From Prorocentrum cordatum (Eukaryota > Sar > Dinophyceae > Prorocentrales > Prorocentraceae): a stretch of 64,000 nucleotides of DNA. The stretch is taken from assembly GCA_963575745.1 (NCBI GenBank), contig CAUYUJ010001365.1, positions 1 through 64,000 on the forward strand, in the 5' to 3' direction. The number at the start of each line of letters is the position of its first letter. Within the stretch, counting starts at the first letter, position 1. Below the pieces are notes generated by a model. It was not told where the DNA came from and ran no database searches. It was given only the letters and a program-made list of their open reading frames with translations. Of the stretch, positions 42,804-52,656 are shown one piece after another. The position numbers and the translations under genes were made by a program.

Positions 42804-43060
42804 GAGGGTAACCCTCCCCCAGGACGCACCAGAACATCCAACAGTTTGCCCGTCCGCGGGGAGGCAGAGGCGGTCCGCTCCAGCGTGCGCCAATTCGGGG
42901 CAACCGAATGGCTCATTGACCGGCATGCAGAGGGGGAGGGAAGAGCACTCAGACATGGAGGAGTTCCCCGCCGAGCGGGCCGGGGCGGCCGGCCGTGGCA
43001 GCGGTGACCACGGCAGCAGCAACATCCAACAAGCACGAAGAACATCAGGGCGGCCTGACC
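42290..43060. repeat. Family H repeats (CCCTCCCC...CCAACA) with poly-A tract
   Basis: The phrase ACCCTCCCCGGGATGCAC...ATCCAACAAACACGAAGAAC recurs at about 42057 and 42388, with decayed versions at 42810-42845 and 43018-43045. A (A)38 tract lies at 42764-42801. Copies are short and partial; the full element structure is unclear. Confidence 0.6.
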
Positions 43061-43407
43061 GAGCAGGCCTCGGTCTCGTAATTACCTCGGTCCGGCTGCA
43101 CTTCGCACCCGTCCTCTTCCTCCGCTCGGCCCCCCCCCCCGCTGGCGGACAGTGGGACGCAGAAGGGCACGCTGGTCATACGCGCCTCCTCCTGGAGGCG
43201 CACGACCGAAGCGAACGCACGAGCGACGACCACCAACGGGCCCTGACGCGAGACGGCACAGCGACCTCACGCGGCGGCCCACGCGGGCCGCCAGCGCGGC
43301 ACACCGCGCGGGGAAAGAGGGCGCTGGCGCGCGACCTCACGCGGGCAACTTGTGCGCCAACGTCGGCGCAGACGACCCCGATTTTCTTTGTCTAGAAAGG
43401 AAAAAGA

Positions 43408-43548
43408 ACTATGCACATGCACCGATTCTGGAAAGGCCCATCCTGAGCCCAGGATCGGTGCACACGCCCTCCTACCTTGGCCAGGAAGGCATATGCACCG
43501 ATCCTGGGTCAAGGATGGGCCTTGCCAGGATCGGTGCGTGTGCATAGT
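43408..43548. mobile_element. Hairpin element K (141 bp)
   Basis: Left arm ACTATGCACATGCACCGATT and onward through AAGGCCCATCCT...CCCAGGATCGGTGCA; the right arm is its reverse complement ending TGCATAGT, with few mismatches over about 55 bp per arm. The loop is about 30 bp. Confidence 0.8.
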
Positions 43549-43559
43549 GCTCTTCGCCC

Positions 43560-44010
43560 GATTTGTCGCTCCCAAGGCAGAGACATCGCCACCTTGTAGC
43601 ACACCGTTGCCCGACCGGTGTGGCCAGACAGCGCCCGCCACCGAGGAGGCGCCATGAGAGCTCTGAGCGCGAGCCTTGCCCCGGGGCATCCATCCGAACT
43701 CCGGGGGGGGGCGGCTTGCGGAGGGTGTGGTCTGCAACCCGCACCCGGGGGGGGGTCGGAGACGACGATAGGGGCGAATAGCCCAGGGGGGAGCAATACA
43801 TGTATCCAAAGGGGCCGATGATCTGAGGACCTCGACAGAGATCTCTGCCGCATTCCGGCGAGGGCTCGTCAAGCCTCTGGCACAAAGTGTTGGCCCCTGA
43901 GCCCCAACGGCGCCGATCGCAAAGCACACCCGGCGCGTAGCCACACCCGCTGTTCGGCGGCCCCGCCCGGGGGGAAGCGAGGAGGGGCAAGCCTTCTCAG
44001 GAGGCTTGGC
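43560..44010. other. GC-rich, nothing recognised
   Basis: Open frames on both strands reflect base composition. No domain is recognised. Confidence 0.4.
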
Positions 44011-44019
44011 GGCGCGCGC

Positions 44020-44340
44020 AGGGTGCTTGGGGGAGGGGGGAGGCTTCTTAGAAGGATCAGGAGGGAAAAAAAACACAGACACAATTAATCGTCGATTCCC
44101 AGAAAATATGGGAAAATATAGGAAGTGGGGGGGAAGACAGAAACCCAGAAAATATAGGAAAATATGGGGAATCTTTTTATTTGTGTGTATTTATGTGTGT
44201 GTCCCAGGGCCCCTTCAAAGGAGGCTGCTTCTTAAAATGTGACGGCCTCTCATCTGTAGACAAGGCCCGCGCCTTCTAAGAAGCGGGGGTGCTTAGAAGC
44301 CTTCCCCCCTCCTCCTGCCCCCCTCTGCGTGGGGCCGAAG
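44020..44340. mobile_element. Family E element, enlarged or interrupted copy
   Basis: Left part GGGGGAGGCTTCTTAGAAGG and right part GCGCCTTCTAAGAAGCGGGG then AGAAGCCTTCCCCCCTCC match the two arms of 59656-59812. They are separated here by about 190 bp of A/T-rich sequence (44060-44250). Confidence 0.55.
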
Positions 44341-44357
44341 AGGCGGCGGGGCTTCTC

Positions 44358-44560
44358 ATCGGGGGCGGCCAAGAGGGGGGCGTTCAAGACGGGGGGGGCG
44401 CACATCATGGCTGGCGGCAGTGCGCGACCCAAAGGGGGGGCCAGGGACGTCATGAAAGAAGAAGAGGCGCCATGAAATTTCGGGATACGACATGGCCCAC
44501 GCCATGAGATTCACCCCCCCTAGCCCCCTAGTCATCACCACCCTCTTGGCCGCCCCCGAT
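44358..44560. mobile_element. MITE family D, copy 3 (203 bp)
   Basis: Perfect 20-bp TIR: ATCGGGGGCGGCCAAGAGGG at the left and its exact reverse complement at the right end. The interior matches copies 1 and 2. Confidence 0.85.
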
Positions 44561-44618
44561 CTCGGAAGCCCCCCGGCCTTTCTGAGAAGCCGCCTATGTG
44601 CCTTCGGGGAAGGCTTCG

Positions 44619-44779
44619 GTCGGGCCTGTCCCCCTACAGGGGGATCTCGGACGAAACATTGAAAATGATCACAGAAAGATTCCCGAAATGCTGCAAAGTA
44701 CTCCGAAAATCGCCCCCATCTTACTCTCTTTATGTCTTTTGCTTTTGGATGCTCCTCCCGTGCAAAAGACAGGCCCGAC
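44619..44779. mobile_element. MITE family C, copy 2 (161 bp)
   Basis: GTCGGGCCTGTCCCCCTACA at the left, GACAGGCCCGAC at the right. The interior is closest to the next unit. Confidence 0.7.
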
Positions 44780-45030
44780 CCCTACGGGAAGGCCCAAGGA
44801 GAGCCGAGCACCCCTCTCGGAGGCGGGAGGCCTCCCTTTATAGCCTTCCGAGGGGAGGGCCCGAAATGCTCAAAAATACTCATAACATCGCCCCCATCTT
44901 ACTTTCTTACTGTTTTTGGATGCTCCTCCCGTGCAAAAGACAGACCCGACCCCTACGGGAAGGCCCAAGGAGAGCCGAGCACCCCTCTCGGAGGCGGGAG
45001 GCCTCCCTTTATATAGCCTTCCGAGGGGAG
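44686..45030. repeat. 171-bp tandem duplication inside a family C region
   Basis: GGATGCTCCTCCCGTGCAAA occurs at 44747 and again at 44918, with long near-identical sequence around it, including GAGCACCCCTCTCGGAGGCG. Two copies in direct orientation. Confidence 0.85.
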
Positions 45031-45085
45031 GGCCCGGCCCCTCGGACCTCGCCCCTATGGGCACGCCGCCGCATCGTGGTCTCAC

Positions 45086-45537
45086 GTCGGGCCTGTCCCC
45101 CTACAGTCAAGTCGGGCCTGTCCCCCTGCAGGGGGATTGTCGACGAAAAACAAAAAGTGCCCCAAAAATGATCCAAACATGGTCTGGGGACTATTTGTTG
45201 AACCTGTCCCCCTACAGTTAGCTCGGACCTGTCCCCCTACAGGGGAAGTTGCAACGAAAACTAAAAGATGCCCCCGAAATAATCCAAAAACAATCGAAAA
45301 ATAGTACAGGGACTATTTTTTGAATTTTTGGATACATTTTTGGTGTATTTGGGTTCTTTTTTATTTTTCGTCGAAAATCCCCCTGTAGGGGGACACGCCC
45401 GACATAACCCTACAGGCGGACTTTGATGCAACAAAAAAACGAAAACGACCAAACATGGCAGAAGCCTCGTCCCCTGACTATTTTTTGTGTTGAAAGCTGC
45501 TTTTGAAGATTTCCTCCCGTAGAGGGACATGCCCGAC
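45086..45537. mobile_element. Cluster of family C elements (nested or fused)
   Basis: Five or more family C ends in 450 bp: GTCGGGCCTGTCCCCCTACA (45086, and variant at 45111), TCGGACCTGTCCCCCTACAG (about 45223), CCCCCTGTAGGGGGACACGC (about 45380) and TAGAGGGACATGCCCGAC at the end. Interiors carry GGGACTATTTTTTG. They look like successive insertions of one family into itself. Confidence 0.7.
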
Positions 45538-45663
45538 CAAATCGTAGTCACCGAAGTCTGGTCGGGGTCGGGGGACTCTGCGGGGCGGGGATACATTCAT
45601 GTTCATCGCCTGGGAACCGACGTCCTGGTGCCCCAGCGGGCAGTGGATGTTGATAGATGTGTG

Positions 45664-45685
45664 TATATATATATATATATATATA
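45664..45685. repeat. TA microsatellite
   Basis: About 11 TA units. Confidence 0.95.
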
Positions 45686-45838
45686 CACACATTTGGGCCG
45701 CGGGGGGCCCGATCCCCACAATTTGATCCTCCAGGCGGTGGTCATGTATAAATTCCCGCCCCGGAAACTCGGGCTGGCCTGACGGGGCCATCATGAAAAC
45801 GACGAGGCCCAATCTGAAGTTCGACGCGAGCTCCCGCT

Positions 45839-46163
45839 GCAGGCATCCCACGAACCCTCGTCGGCAGACGTCGGCAAATCCGAGCTGCTCCGGCGAACTC
45901 GAGTCTTACGCTTTATCGACGATATGAGCATTTTTTTGAGATTGACAAGGAAGCCCGCGCGCAGGAACTCTAACAACGAAGACTTACAAGTCTCAAAACG
46001 ACAAAAGCGTGGGGTGGAACACATGTATAGCGTCAAATACAAATAAAACTCGAGCATGGAACCAACCAAGCGAGCGATTCCCTGTGGAAGTGTAAGATAC
46101 GGGCGTATATGTGATTCACCGACGAAATGAGCATGCTTGGGCAGTGCCGGCAAGCCTGGAACA
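45839..46163. repeat. Segmental duplication 1, copy a
   Basis: About 320 bp nearly identical to 49620-49944: GCAGGCATCCCACGAACCC, the central AAGACTTACAAGTCTCAAAA, and TGAGCATGCTTGGGCAGTGC. Both copies keep an open minus-strand frame (MPALPKHAH...CRFETCKSSLLEFLRAGF), which I do not recognise. Confidence 0.9.
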
Positions 46164-46288
46164 TATCCCTATCCCTAAGCTGGGCATAGCCTCATCACAA
46201 TGCAATCTTACGGGTTCCCTCAGTTTTTCAGGGCGCATCCCTAAGATTGTCATCGCCTTTTGGCGCGTCTATCTTGGGGATAGGGATA
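46164..46288. mobile_element. MITE family B, copy 1 (125 bp)
   Basis: Starts TATCCCTATCCCTAAG and ends CTTGGGGATAGGGATA. Flanked at some distance by a 25-bp direct repeat containing GAGCATGCTTGGGCAGTGCC (46128 and 46309 areas). Confidence 0.8.
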
Positions 46289-46349
46289 AGTTCGAGGCTG
46301 GTGAACATGAGCATGCTTGGGCAGTGCCGGCAACAGACCCCGGCCCAGG

Positions 46350-46987
46350 GAGGAGGAGGAGGAGGAGGAGGAGGAGGAGGAGGAGGAGAGAGGGGGGGCG
46401 GAGAAGGAGGAGGAGGAGGAGGAAGGGAGGAGGAGGAGGAGAGAGGAGGGGAGGAGGAGGGAGGAGGAGGAGGAGGAGGAGGAGGAGGAGGAGGAGGAGG
46501 AGAGGAGGAGGGAGGAGGGAGGGAGGGAGGAGGCAGGAGGCAGGGGGCCTAGCAGCAGCCCGGTCGTGAAGGGCACCCCGAGGCGCCCGGCGAGGTGCAG
46601 CTGCTCGAGGCGCAGGGAGGGCAGCTTCGAGGGCGCCTGTCGCCGGGGGCGGGCGCGCACGGAGGGCGGCCGCGCCTCGTGGCTGTGGGCAGCCCAGCAC
46701 GAGGAGGAGGAGGAGGAGGAGGAGGAGGAGGAGGAGGAAGGAAGGAGGAGGAGGAGGAGAGGAGGGGGGAGGAGAGGGAGGAGGGGGAGGAGGGAGGAGG
46801 AGGAGGAGGGGAGGAGGAGGAGGAGGGAGGGAGGGAGGAGGGAGGAGAGGAGAGGGAGGAGGGAGGAGGGGAGGAGAGGGAGGAGGAGTAGGGGGCGGCT
46901 GGCCTTGAGGGCGCGGCCCCCCAAAAAAGGGTCCCACATGCGGCCCAGGGGATCGCCCCGAGGCGGGGCCTCCCGGGGGGCCGCCCC

Positions 46988-47018
<31 letters not shown>

Positions 47019-47216
47019 ACACACACACCACACACAACACACCAACACACACACACACACACACACACCACACACACACACACCGCCGTGTCGCACGCGG
47101 CCTCCTCCTCCTCCTCCCTCCCTCCCCCTCCCTCTTCCCTCCTCCTCCTCCTCCTCCTCCCCTCCTCCTCCTCCTCCTCCTCCTCCTCCTCCTCCTCCTC
47201 CTCCTCCTCCTCCTGG
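46350..47216. repeat. GGA tracts, poly-C, CA and TCC arrays
   Basis: (GGA)n at 46350-46545 and 46700-46890, poly-C of about 22 at 46982-47003, (AC)n to about 47090, then (TCC)n to 47216. Opposite-orientation versions of the same trinucleotide bracket the CA array. Frames of up to 400 codons here are artefacts. Confidence 0.95.
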
Positions 47217-47439
47217 CGCACACTCCAAGTCCCCAAGTCCGCACATGACGCGGAGGGACGGCACTCCGAGCCCGAACGCGGGAGGACGGCCACACTTCAT
47301 GATCGAGGGCGCGGCAACCCCAGCCCGCGACACAGCGAGAGCTTCGACTGGACAACAGAAGGGGCCAAGCCAGGGGATGCACGGCGTGGGGGGGGCGTCC
47401 ATCCTCGATCGGGTGGCGTCCGAGTGGCTTCTAGGGGGT

Positions 47440-48050
47440 GCATCCCTGAGGCTCTCTTCTCTTCTGGATGGTAAACTTTTCCCCAATCAGTGCTTGCACT
47501 GAAGGGGTCCGAGCGGAAATTGAAAGATTTGGCGAACATTTCCCGCCAATTGTGGTAGCAAGTTGGGTTCCCGGGTTCCCAATTCCGGGCTCCTGGGCTC
47601 TATTTGTTCCGGGCCGATTTCGGTGGGTGCTGGGTTCCCGGGCTCCCGGGTTCCCGGTCGATCTCCTCAGCGAAAACCGTCTACCGATTGGGCTTTTTTC
47701 TCTGGTGTAATTTGATGGAGGCCAAAGCCACGTGAGAGAAGACAGCAGCACTCCCGAGCAACAAGCATGCCCATATATGCGTGTCCTCGCGGCCTGAATC
47801 GATGGAGCGAGGAAGGACATACCTGTACGACTCGCCCCTCTTGGAGGAGTCCGTCCGAATCGAGCATGCAGCACACACATCCCAGAGCAGACCGTAGCCC
47901 AAGCGATACGCCCAGACGGCGCCCGCCACTGAGCGTAAGCATACGTACATTGCATGCTCTCCGAGCGCGCGCGGCCCCCCTGCACCGCAGTATGAACACA
48001 TCCGGGCGGTGCCGAATCAGAGCTGCTCGTCGACTGGGGCCATCAGAACT
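47440..48050. other. Intergenic; GGGTTCCCGG minisatellite, otherwise unassigned
   Basis: At about 47560-47660 the phrase GGGTTCCCGG is repeated with variation. The rest shows short frames, including a Cys-containing one on the minus strand at 47681-48001, with no recognisable domain. Confidence 0.4.
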
Positions 48051-48052
48051 CG

Positions 48053-48227
48053 ATTCGGGGATGGACAAACCCCCCCTGAGTAAGACGTGGTTTAGTGAAA
48101 ACGACCTGAGGCCCAAAACTGGCGGGCGCAAGCCTGGAAAATAGCGGCCACGGCGCTATCTCGAGAACCGAGAACGGACAATACAATAATCGGCGTGTCA
48201 CTGTTGGGGGTTCTGTCCACCCCCGAT
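48053..48227. mobile_element. MITE family G, copy 1 (175 bp)
   Basis: ATTCGGGGATGGACAAACCC at the left, GGGGGTTCTGTCCACCCCCGAT at the right in reverse complement. The interior includes TTTAGTGAAAACGACC and GAACCGAGAACGGACAAT. Full second copy at 60483-60659. Confidence 0.8.
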
Positions 48228-48299
48228 CGATCTGGGAGGCAGAACTGGCACGGAAGGGGTCCCGGGATGGGTCTTCGAACGGATGCTGAGCGGCTTCTT

Positions 48300-48490
48300 C
48301 GCGGGGTTCGCCTCTCGGCGTTTCCGACGCTCCAAGACGGCCATATGGGCCACCAAGGTTGCCCCGAGACGGCCCAAGGAGGCCCCCCCAAGGCCCGCAA
48401 GACGGCCCAAGAGGGCCCCAACACGGCCAAAGAGGCCCCCACTGTGGCTCCACGGACCTCCAAGACGGCCCGACAGCGCCCGAAGAGGGA
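48300..48490. repeat. Degenerate CAAGACGGCCC-type repeat
   Basis: Third region of the style seen at 16400-17000 and 33600-33830. Confidence 0.5.
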
Positions 48491-48671
48491 TACACCCACC
48501 CCACCCCCTCGCCCTGGGTCTGGACGGGGGGAGGCCCCGAGGGGTCTGAGCGTCCAGGGTGGCCTCTTGTGACGTGGCACTGGGAGGTACACCGCCAAAC
48601 AACGATGCGGCACCAGATCCCTGGCACTGGCTCGGTCTCTGCACGCGTCCGCCGTCGCGCGCGCCGAGCTA

Positions 48672-48839
<168 letters not shown>

Positions 48840-48868
48840 CTACAGGCAAGAGGGGCCCTAGGCTTAGG

Positions 48869-49018
48869 ACATGCATGCCCTCCTGCAGGCGGATTTTGGA
48901 AGGAAAAACAAACCATAGGCAAACGATATACCACGATGGCAAACAATGCTAGACAAGTGGTCCCCATACCATGTTTTACCATGTTTGAATGTTCGTCCCG
49001 TGGAGGGGCATGCCCGAC
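48869..49018. mobile_element. MITE family C, diverged copy
   Basis: ATGCCCTCCTGCAGGCGGATTTT at the left and TCCCGTGGAGGGGCATGCCCGAC at the right pair as diverged family C ends; the A/T-rich interior fits. Confidence 0.5.
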
Positions 49019-49590
49019 TTCATTAAACCGTAGGCAGGAGCGGCCCTCGGTACAGTCGGGGCGTTGACCTAAGGAACGATAAATGAGGAGCGAGGCCCCT
49101 TTTTTCCCATAAGATAGAACTCAGAGTTTTCCATGGAACACCTGGGGAAAACCCACGGAGCGCTGTAAAACAACTGAGGAACACGGAGCCCCTCCCAAAG
49201 GAGGAGGGGGAGGAGGAGGAGGAGGAGGAGGAGGAGGAGGAGGAGGAGGAGGAGGAGGAGGAGGAGGAGGAGGAGGAGGAGGAGGCGGAGGAGGAGGAGG
49301 AGGAGGAGGAGGAGGAGGAGGAGGAGGAGGAGGAGGAGGGAGGAGGGAGGAGGGAGGAGGGAGGAGCCCCTCCCAACTAAGGAACACGGAGCCCCTCCCA
49401 AACGAAAAGGGTTCCTTCTTCAGGGCCCCGACGGTACGCGGCCTGGGGGGGGCCGCTGGGGGCGCCGGAGCCAGGCGCGCAGGCCAGCGCTGGAGGGGCC
49501 CCCCCTGTGGGCCCGCAGCAAAGGGGTCGCTCCGGCGAGAGGTCGCTCTCTGCCAGCCTGGAACAGATCCTCGTCGGCAGACGTCGGCAG
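49004..49590. repeat. Segmental duplication 2, copy a
   Basis: Matches 50047-50590: a family C end, TAAACCGTAGGCAGGAG, a family A MITE, then GGCCGCTGGGGGCGCCGGAG and GGGTCGCTCCGGCGAGAGGT. The copies differ by what has been inserted in the MITE. Confidence 0.85.
49051..49436. mobile_element. MITE family A, copy 3, enlarged by a GGA array
   Basis: Family A ends are intact (TACAGTCGGGGCG left, GCCCCGACGGTA right), but about 170 bp of (GGA)n (49197-49365) plus a short duplication of GGAACACGGAGCCCCTCCCA lie inside. Confidence 0.85.
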
Positions 49591-49660
49591 ACCCTCGTCG
49601 GCAGACGTCGGCAGACCCTCGCAGGCATCCCACGAACCCTCGTCGGCAGACGTCGGCAAA
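49568..49660. repeat. CCTCGTCGGCAGACGTCGGCAG repeat
   Basis: A 22-bp unit containing CGTCGGCAGACGTCGGCAGA, two full and one partial copies, the last entering segmental duplication 1 copy b. Confidence 0.8.
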
Positions 49661-49944
49661 TCCGAGCTGCTCCGGCGAACTCGAGTCTTACGCTTCATCG
49701 ACGATATGAGCATTTTTTGAGATTGACAGGGAAGCCCGCGCGCAGGAACTCTAACAACGAAGACTTACAAGTCTCAAAACGACAAAAGCGTGGGGTGGAA
49801 CACATGTATAGCGTCAAATACAAATAAAACTCGAGCATGGAACCAACCAAGCGAGCGATTCCCGGTGGAAGTGTAAGATACGGGCATATGTGTGATTCAC
49901 CGACGACGTGAGCATGCTTGGGCAGTGCCGGCAAGCCTGGAACA
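49620..49944. repeat. Segmental duplication 1, copy b
   Basis: Near-identical to 45839-46163, same orientation. Confidence 0.9.
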
Positions 49945-50046
49945 TATCCCTATCCCTACGCTGGGCACCTCCTCGTCACGATGCCAATCGTAGGGGTTCC
50001 CTTCTTTGTTGAGGGCGCATCCCTAAGATCGTCATCGCCATTTGGA
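49945..50046. mobile_element. MITE family B, copy 2, truncated on the right
   Basis: Starts TATCCCTATCCCTACG like copy 1 but is cut at about 50046, where segmental duplication 2 copy b begins. Confidence 0.7.
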
Positions 50047-50092
50047 AGGGCATGCCCGACTTAAGTAAACCGTAGGCAGGAGTGGCCCTCGG

Positions 50093-50464
50093 TACAGTCG
50101 GGGCGTTGACCTAAGGAACGATAAATAAGGAACGAGGCCCCTTGTCCCCATAAGATAGAACTCCGATTTTCCATGGAGAACCTGGGGAAAACCCAAGGAG
50201 CGCTGTAAAACAACTACTGCAGGTCCGTGCCGTGCCGACCCTGGCGTTGGTTCCTGACACCGCGCTGGATCGTTCAACCTTGAACGATCGGCCGCTGCCG
50301 CAACGTCCGATCGTTCAACATCGACCGATTCTGGGCCGCCGGCGGCGTTCAACCTTGAACGCCCGCGCTGGGGTCGCCGCTGGTCGACACGACGCAAACC
50401 TACCGTAAAGAACACGGAGCCCCTCCCAAACGAAAAGGGCTCCTTCTTCGGGGCCCCGGCTGCA
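50093..50464. mobile_element. MITE family A, copy 4, with nested element
   Basis: Same ends as copy 3 (right end decayed to GCCCCGGCTGCA). Split by another inverted-repeat element at 50217-50405. Confidence 0.85.
50217..50405. mobile_element. Nested TA-flanked element N1 (189 bp)
   Basis: Flanked by TA on both sides (50215-50216, 50406-50407); the related copy at 49 kb lacks it. Ends CTGCAGGTCCGTGCCGTGCC and GACACGACGCAAACCTACCG pair imperfectly (about 19 of 26 including TA). The interior has further short inverted repeats, GTTCAACCTTGAAC twice. Confidence 0.75.
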
Positions 50465-50592
50465 CGCGGCCTCGGGGGGCCGCTGGGGGCGCCGGAGCCA
50501 GGCGCGCAGGCCGGCGCCGGAGGGGCCCCCCTGTGTGGGCCCGCAGCAAGGGGTCGCTCCGGCGAGAGGTCGCTCTCTGCCAGCCTGGAGCA

Positions 50593-50712
50593 TATCCCTA
50601 TCCCTAACCCAGGAAGCATTTAAGAACCCCCCCGGCGATATCGTAGCACCGCATTTTTTATTCGATATTCCGAGGGGCCGAAATAACCGGACGATAGCTT
50701 GAGCACCCGGAC

Positions 50713-50793
<81 letters not shown>

Positions 50794-50983
50794 CTCCTGG
50801 TGCCAGGTAACGCTTCCAGGGTGCGGAAGGGTTATCGATTTGCCGGAGGGGGGGGGGTTCTTAAATGCTTCCATGCTGGGCACCTCCTCATCACGATGCC
50901 AATCGTAGGGGGTCCCTTATTTGTTGAGGGCGAATCCCTAAGATTGTCATCGCCCTTTGGCGTGTCAATCTTAGGGATAGGGA
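50593..50983. mobile_element. MITE family B, copy 3, with nested element
   Basis: TATCCCTATCCCTAAC at the left, CTTAGGGATAGGGA at the right, interior as in copy 1, but split near its left end by the element at 50612-50872. Confidence 0.8.
50612..50872. mobile_element. Nested inverted-repeat element N2 with ATG array
   Basis: Ends GGAAGCATTTAAGAACCCCC and its reverse complement GGGGGTTCTTAAATGCTTCC, extending into CCGGC...ATCG inside. Contains (ATG)n at 50712-50793, which yields a poly-His or poly-Met open frame without meaning. Confidence 0.8.
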
Positions 50984-51255
50984 CACGCTCGAGGCTGGTA
51001 AGCTCTTACACGTCGGCCCGAAGAAGCAGGTAAGCGTGCAGTAGGACGGCGGGGAAAGCAGGTTGGGCTCAGGCCCCCCCCCAAGAGAACAGCAGAGCAC
51101 GGCCAAAGTCAGATCGCCTCTTGCAGTAGGAGGGCGCTTGAAGTAGATCGGGATCTGGAAATCCAGATATAACCCTGTGCTCCTGATATAAATCCCCGGG
51201 GAATAAGAAAGTTCGGGGTGCAGGAGGCATAATACACCTGTCTCCCGGAGATCTC

Positions 51256-51370
51256 AGCAGAATGATGAAGATGCTGACGATGATGACGACGATGGTGATG
51301 ACGATGATGATGGTGATGATGATGATAATGCTGACGATGATGATGACGATGATGATGATGATGATGATGC

Positions 51371-51432
<62 letters not shown>

Positions 51433-51482
51433 CTGATGCTGATGCTGATGCTGATGCTGATGCTGATGCTGATGATAATGAT
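51256..51482. repeat. GAT/GCT compound microsatellite
   Basis: (GATGAT)n and (GCTGAT)n, with ACGATG variants on the left. Confidence 0.95.
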
Positions 51483-51499
51483 TATCAAGATGATCCTGA

Positions 51500-52545
51500 A
51501 CGTTCATAAGAACCCTTAAGACATCCATACGAAGTCTTTTCGGAACTCCATAGGATCCTTCGGGAATCCTTAAGATTCCTTGGCAAAGCCAGAAGCTTCC
51601 TGCGGACATTCATCGGATTCCTTTGGAAATCCATAGGATTCTTCCGGAAATCCATTGGAATCCTAAGGACATGCATTGGATTCCTGTGGACATCCATAGG
51701 GCTCCTTGGGAAATCCATAGGACTCTGTAGGAAATCCATTGGGTTCCTTTGGAAATCGTTGGGGTTCCTGAGGGGATGTCTCCGGGAATGTATAGGATTC
51801 CATAGGAATTCGATAAGATTCCTCAGGAAATCCATAGGAGGAGGAGGAGGAGGAGGAAAGGAGGAGGAGAGGGAGGAGGAGCAGGAGAGCGAGGAAGCCC
51901 AGGGCCAGTTGTCCCAACAAAAACTTCGATTCGGGACTTGTATGTGTAAAACTCAATTCTTGTTTTATAAACATGTTTCAACTGCACGTGTGTTGTAGGA
52001 GTCCATGGCGGTCCGTTTGCCGTGATGGAAAAACAACAAAAAACGGGATTAACAAAAGTTCGGGGCGGGAGCGCACGGAAGAGAAGTACGAGTAGACCGT
52101 CGGAAATTCATAAGACGCCTTATGAGATACATGGGGTTCATCCAGAAATCTACAAGATTCCTGAAGACATCCATTGACTCCCTGAAAAAAAACCTATAAT
52201 ACATCCATCGGGTTCCCGAAGAAATCCATCGGATTTCTTCGGACGGGAAATCCATCGGGTTCCTGAACGACTATTTTGGATTCCTGAGGAACTGCACCAG
52301 ATTCTTTAGAGAAAATTCCAGACTCCTTTAGAAATCAAATGAATTCCTTCGGGAATCCATGGGACTCATTTGGAAATCCATAGGAATCTGCAGTAAACCC
52401 ATGTGCTTCCGTAGGAAATCTGTCGGCTTCCTCCAGAAAGCCATATGATTTCTCAGGAAATCTGCAGGATTCCCTCGGACATCCATAGGATTCCTTGGGA
52501 CATCCATCGGATTCCTGAGAACATCAATAAGAATCCTTAGAAACC
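51500..52545. repeat. Degenerate GGAAATCCATAGGATTCCT repeat
   Basis: More than 25 imperfect units of a roughly 30-bp repeat centred on GGAAATCCATAGGA and GGATTCCTT, interrupted near 51840-52080 by a GGA tract and unique sequence. It lies just downstream (3' side) of the kelch gene. Confidence 0.8.
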
Positions 52546-52656
52546 CTTGCTACTCAACATAAAAAAACAAATTCGATTCGCAACTCCCCCCCGCGATTAT
52601 CACGTTCGGCCTTGCCGCCCCTCTTCCCCGACCAGATCTGCATTGGCCGGGGATAA

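Larger units (their letters stand above)
50047..50590. repeat. Segmental duplication 2, copy b
   Basis: Second copy of 49004-49590, carrying a different insertion inside the family A MITE. Confidence 0.85.

Noticed and set aside
46250-47486. Frames of 280-405 codons on both strands
   Set aside because: Artefacts of GGA, CA and TCC arrays and poly-C; no domain.
50620-51609. Poly-His frames on the minus strand (two places)
   Set aside because: Direct translation of (ATG/CAT)n; no surrounding protein.
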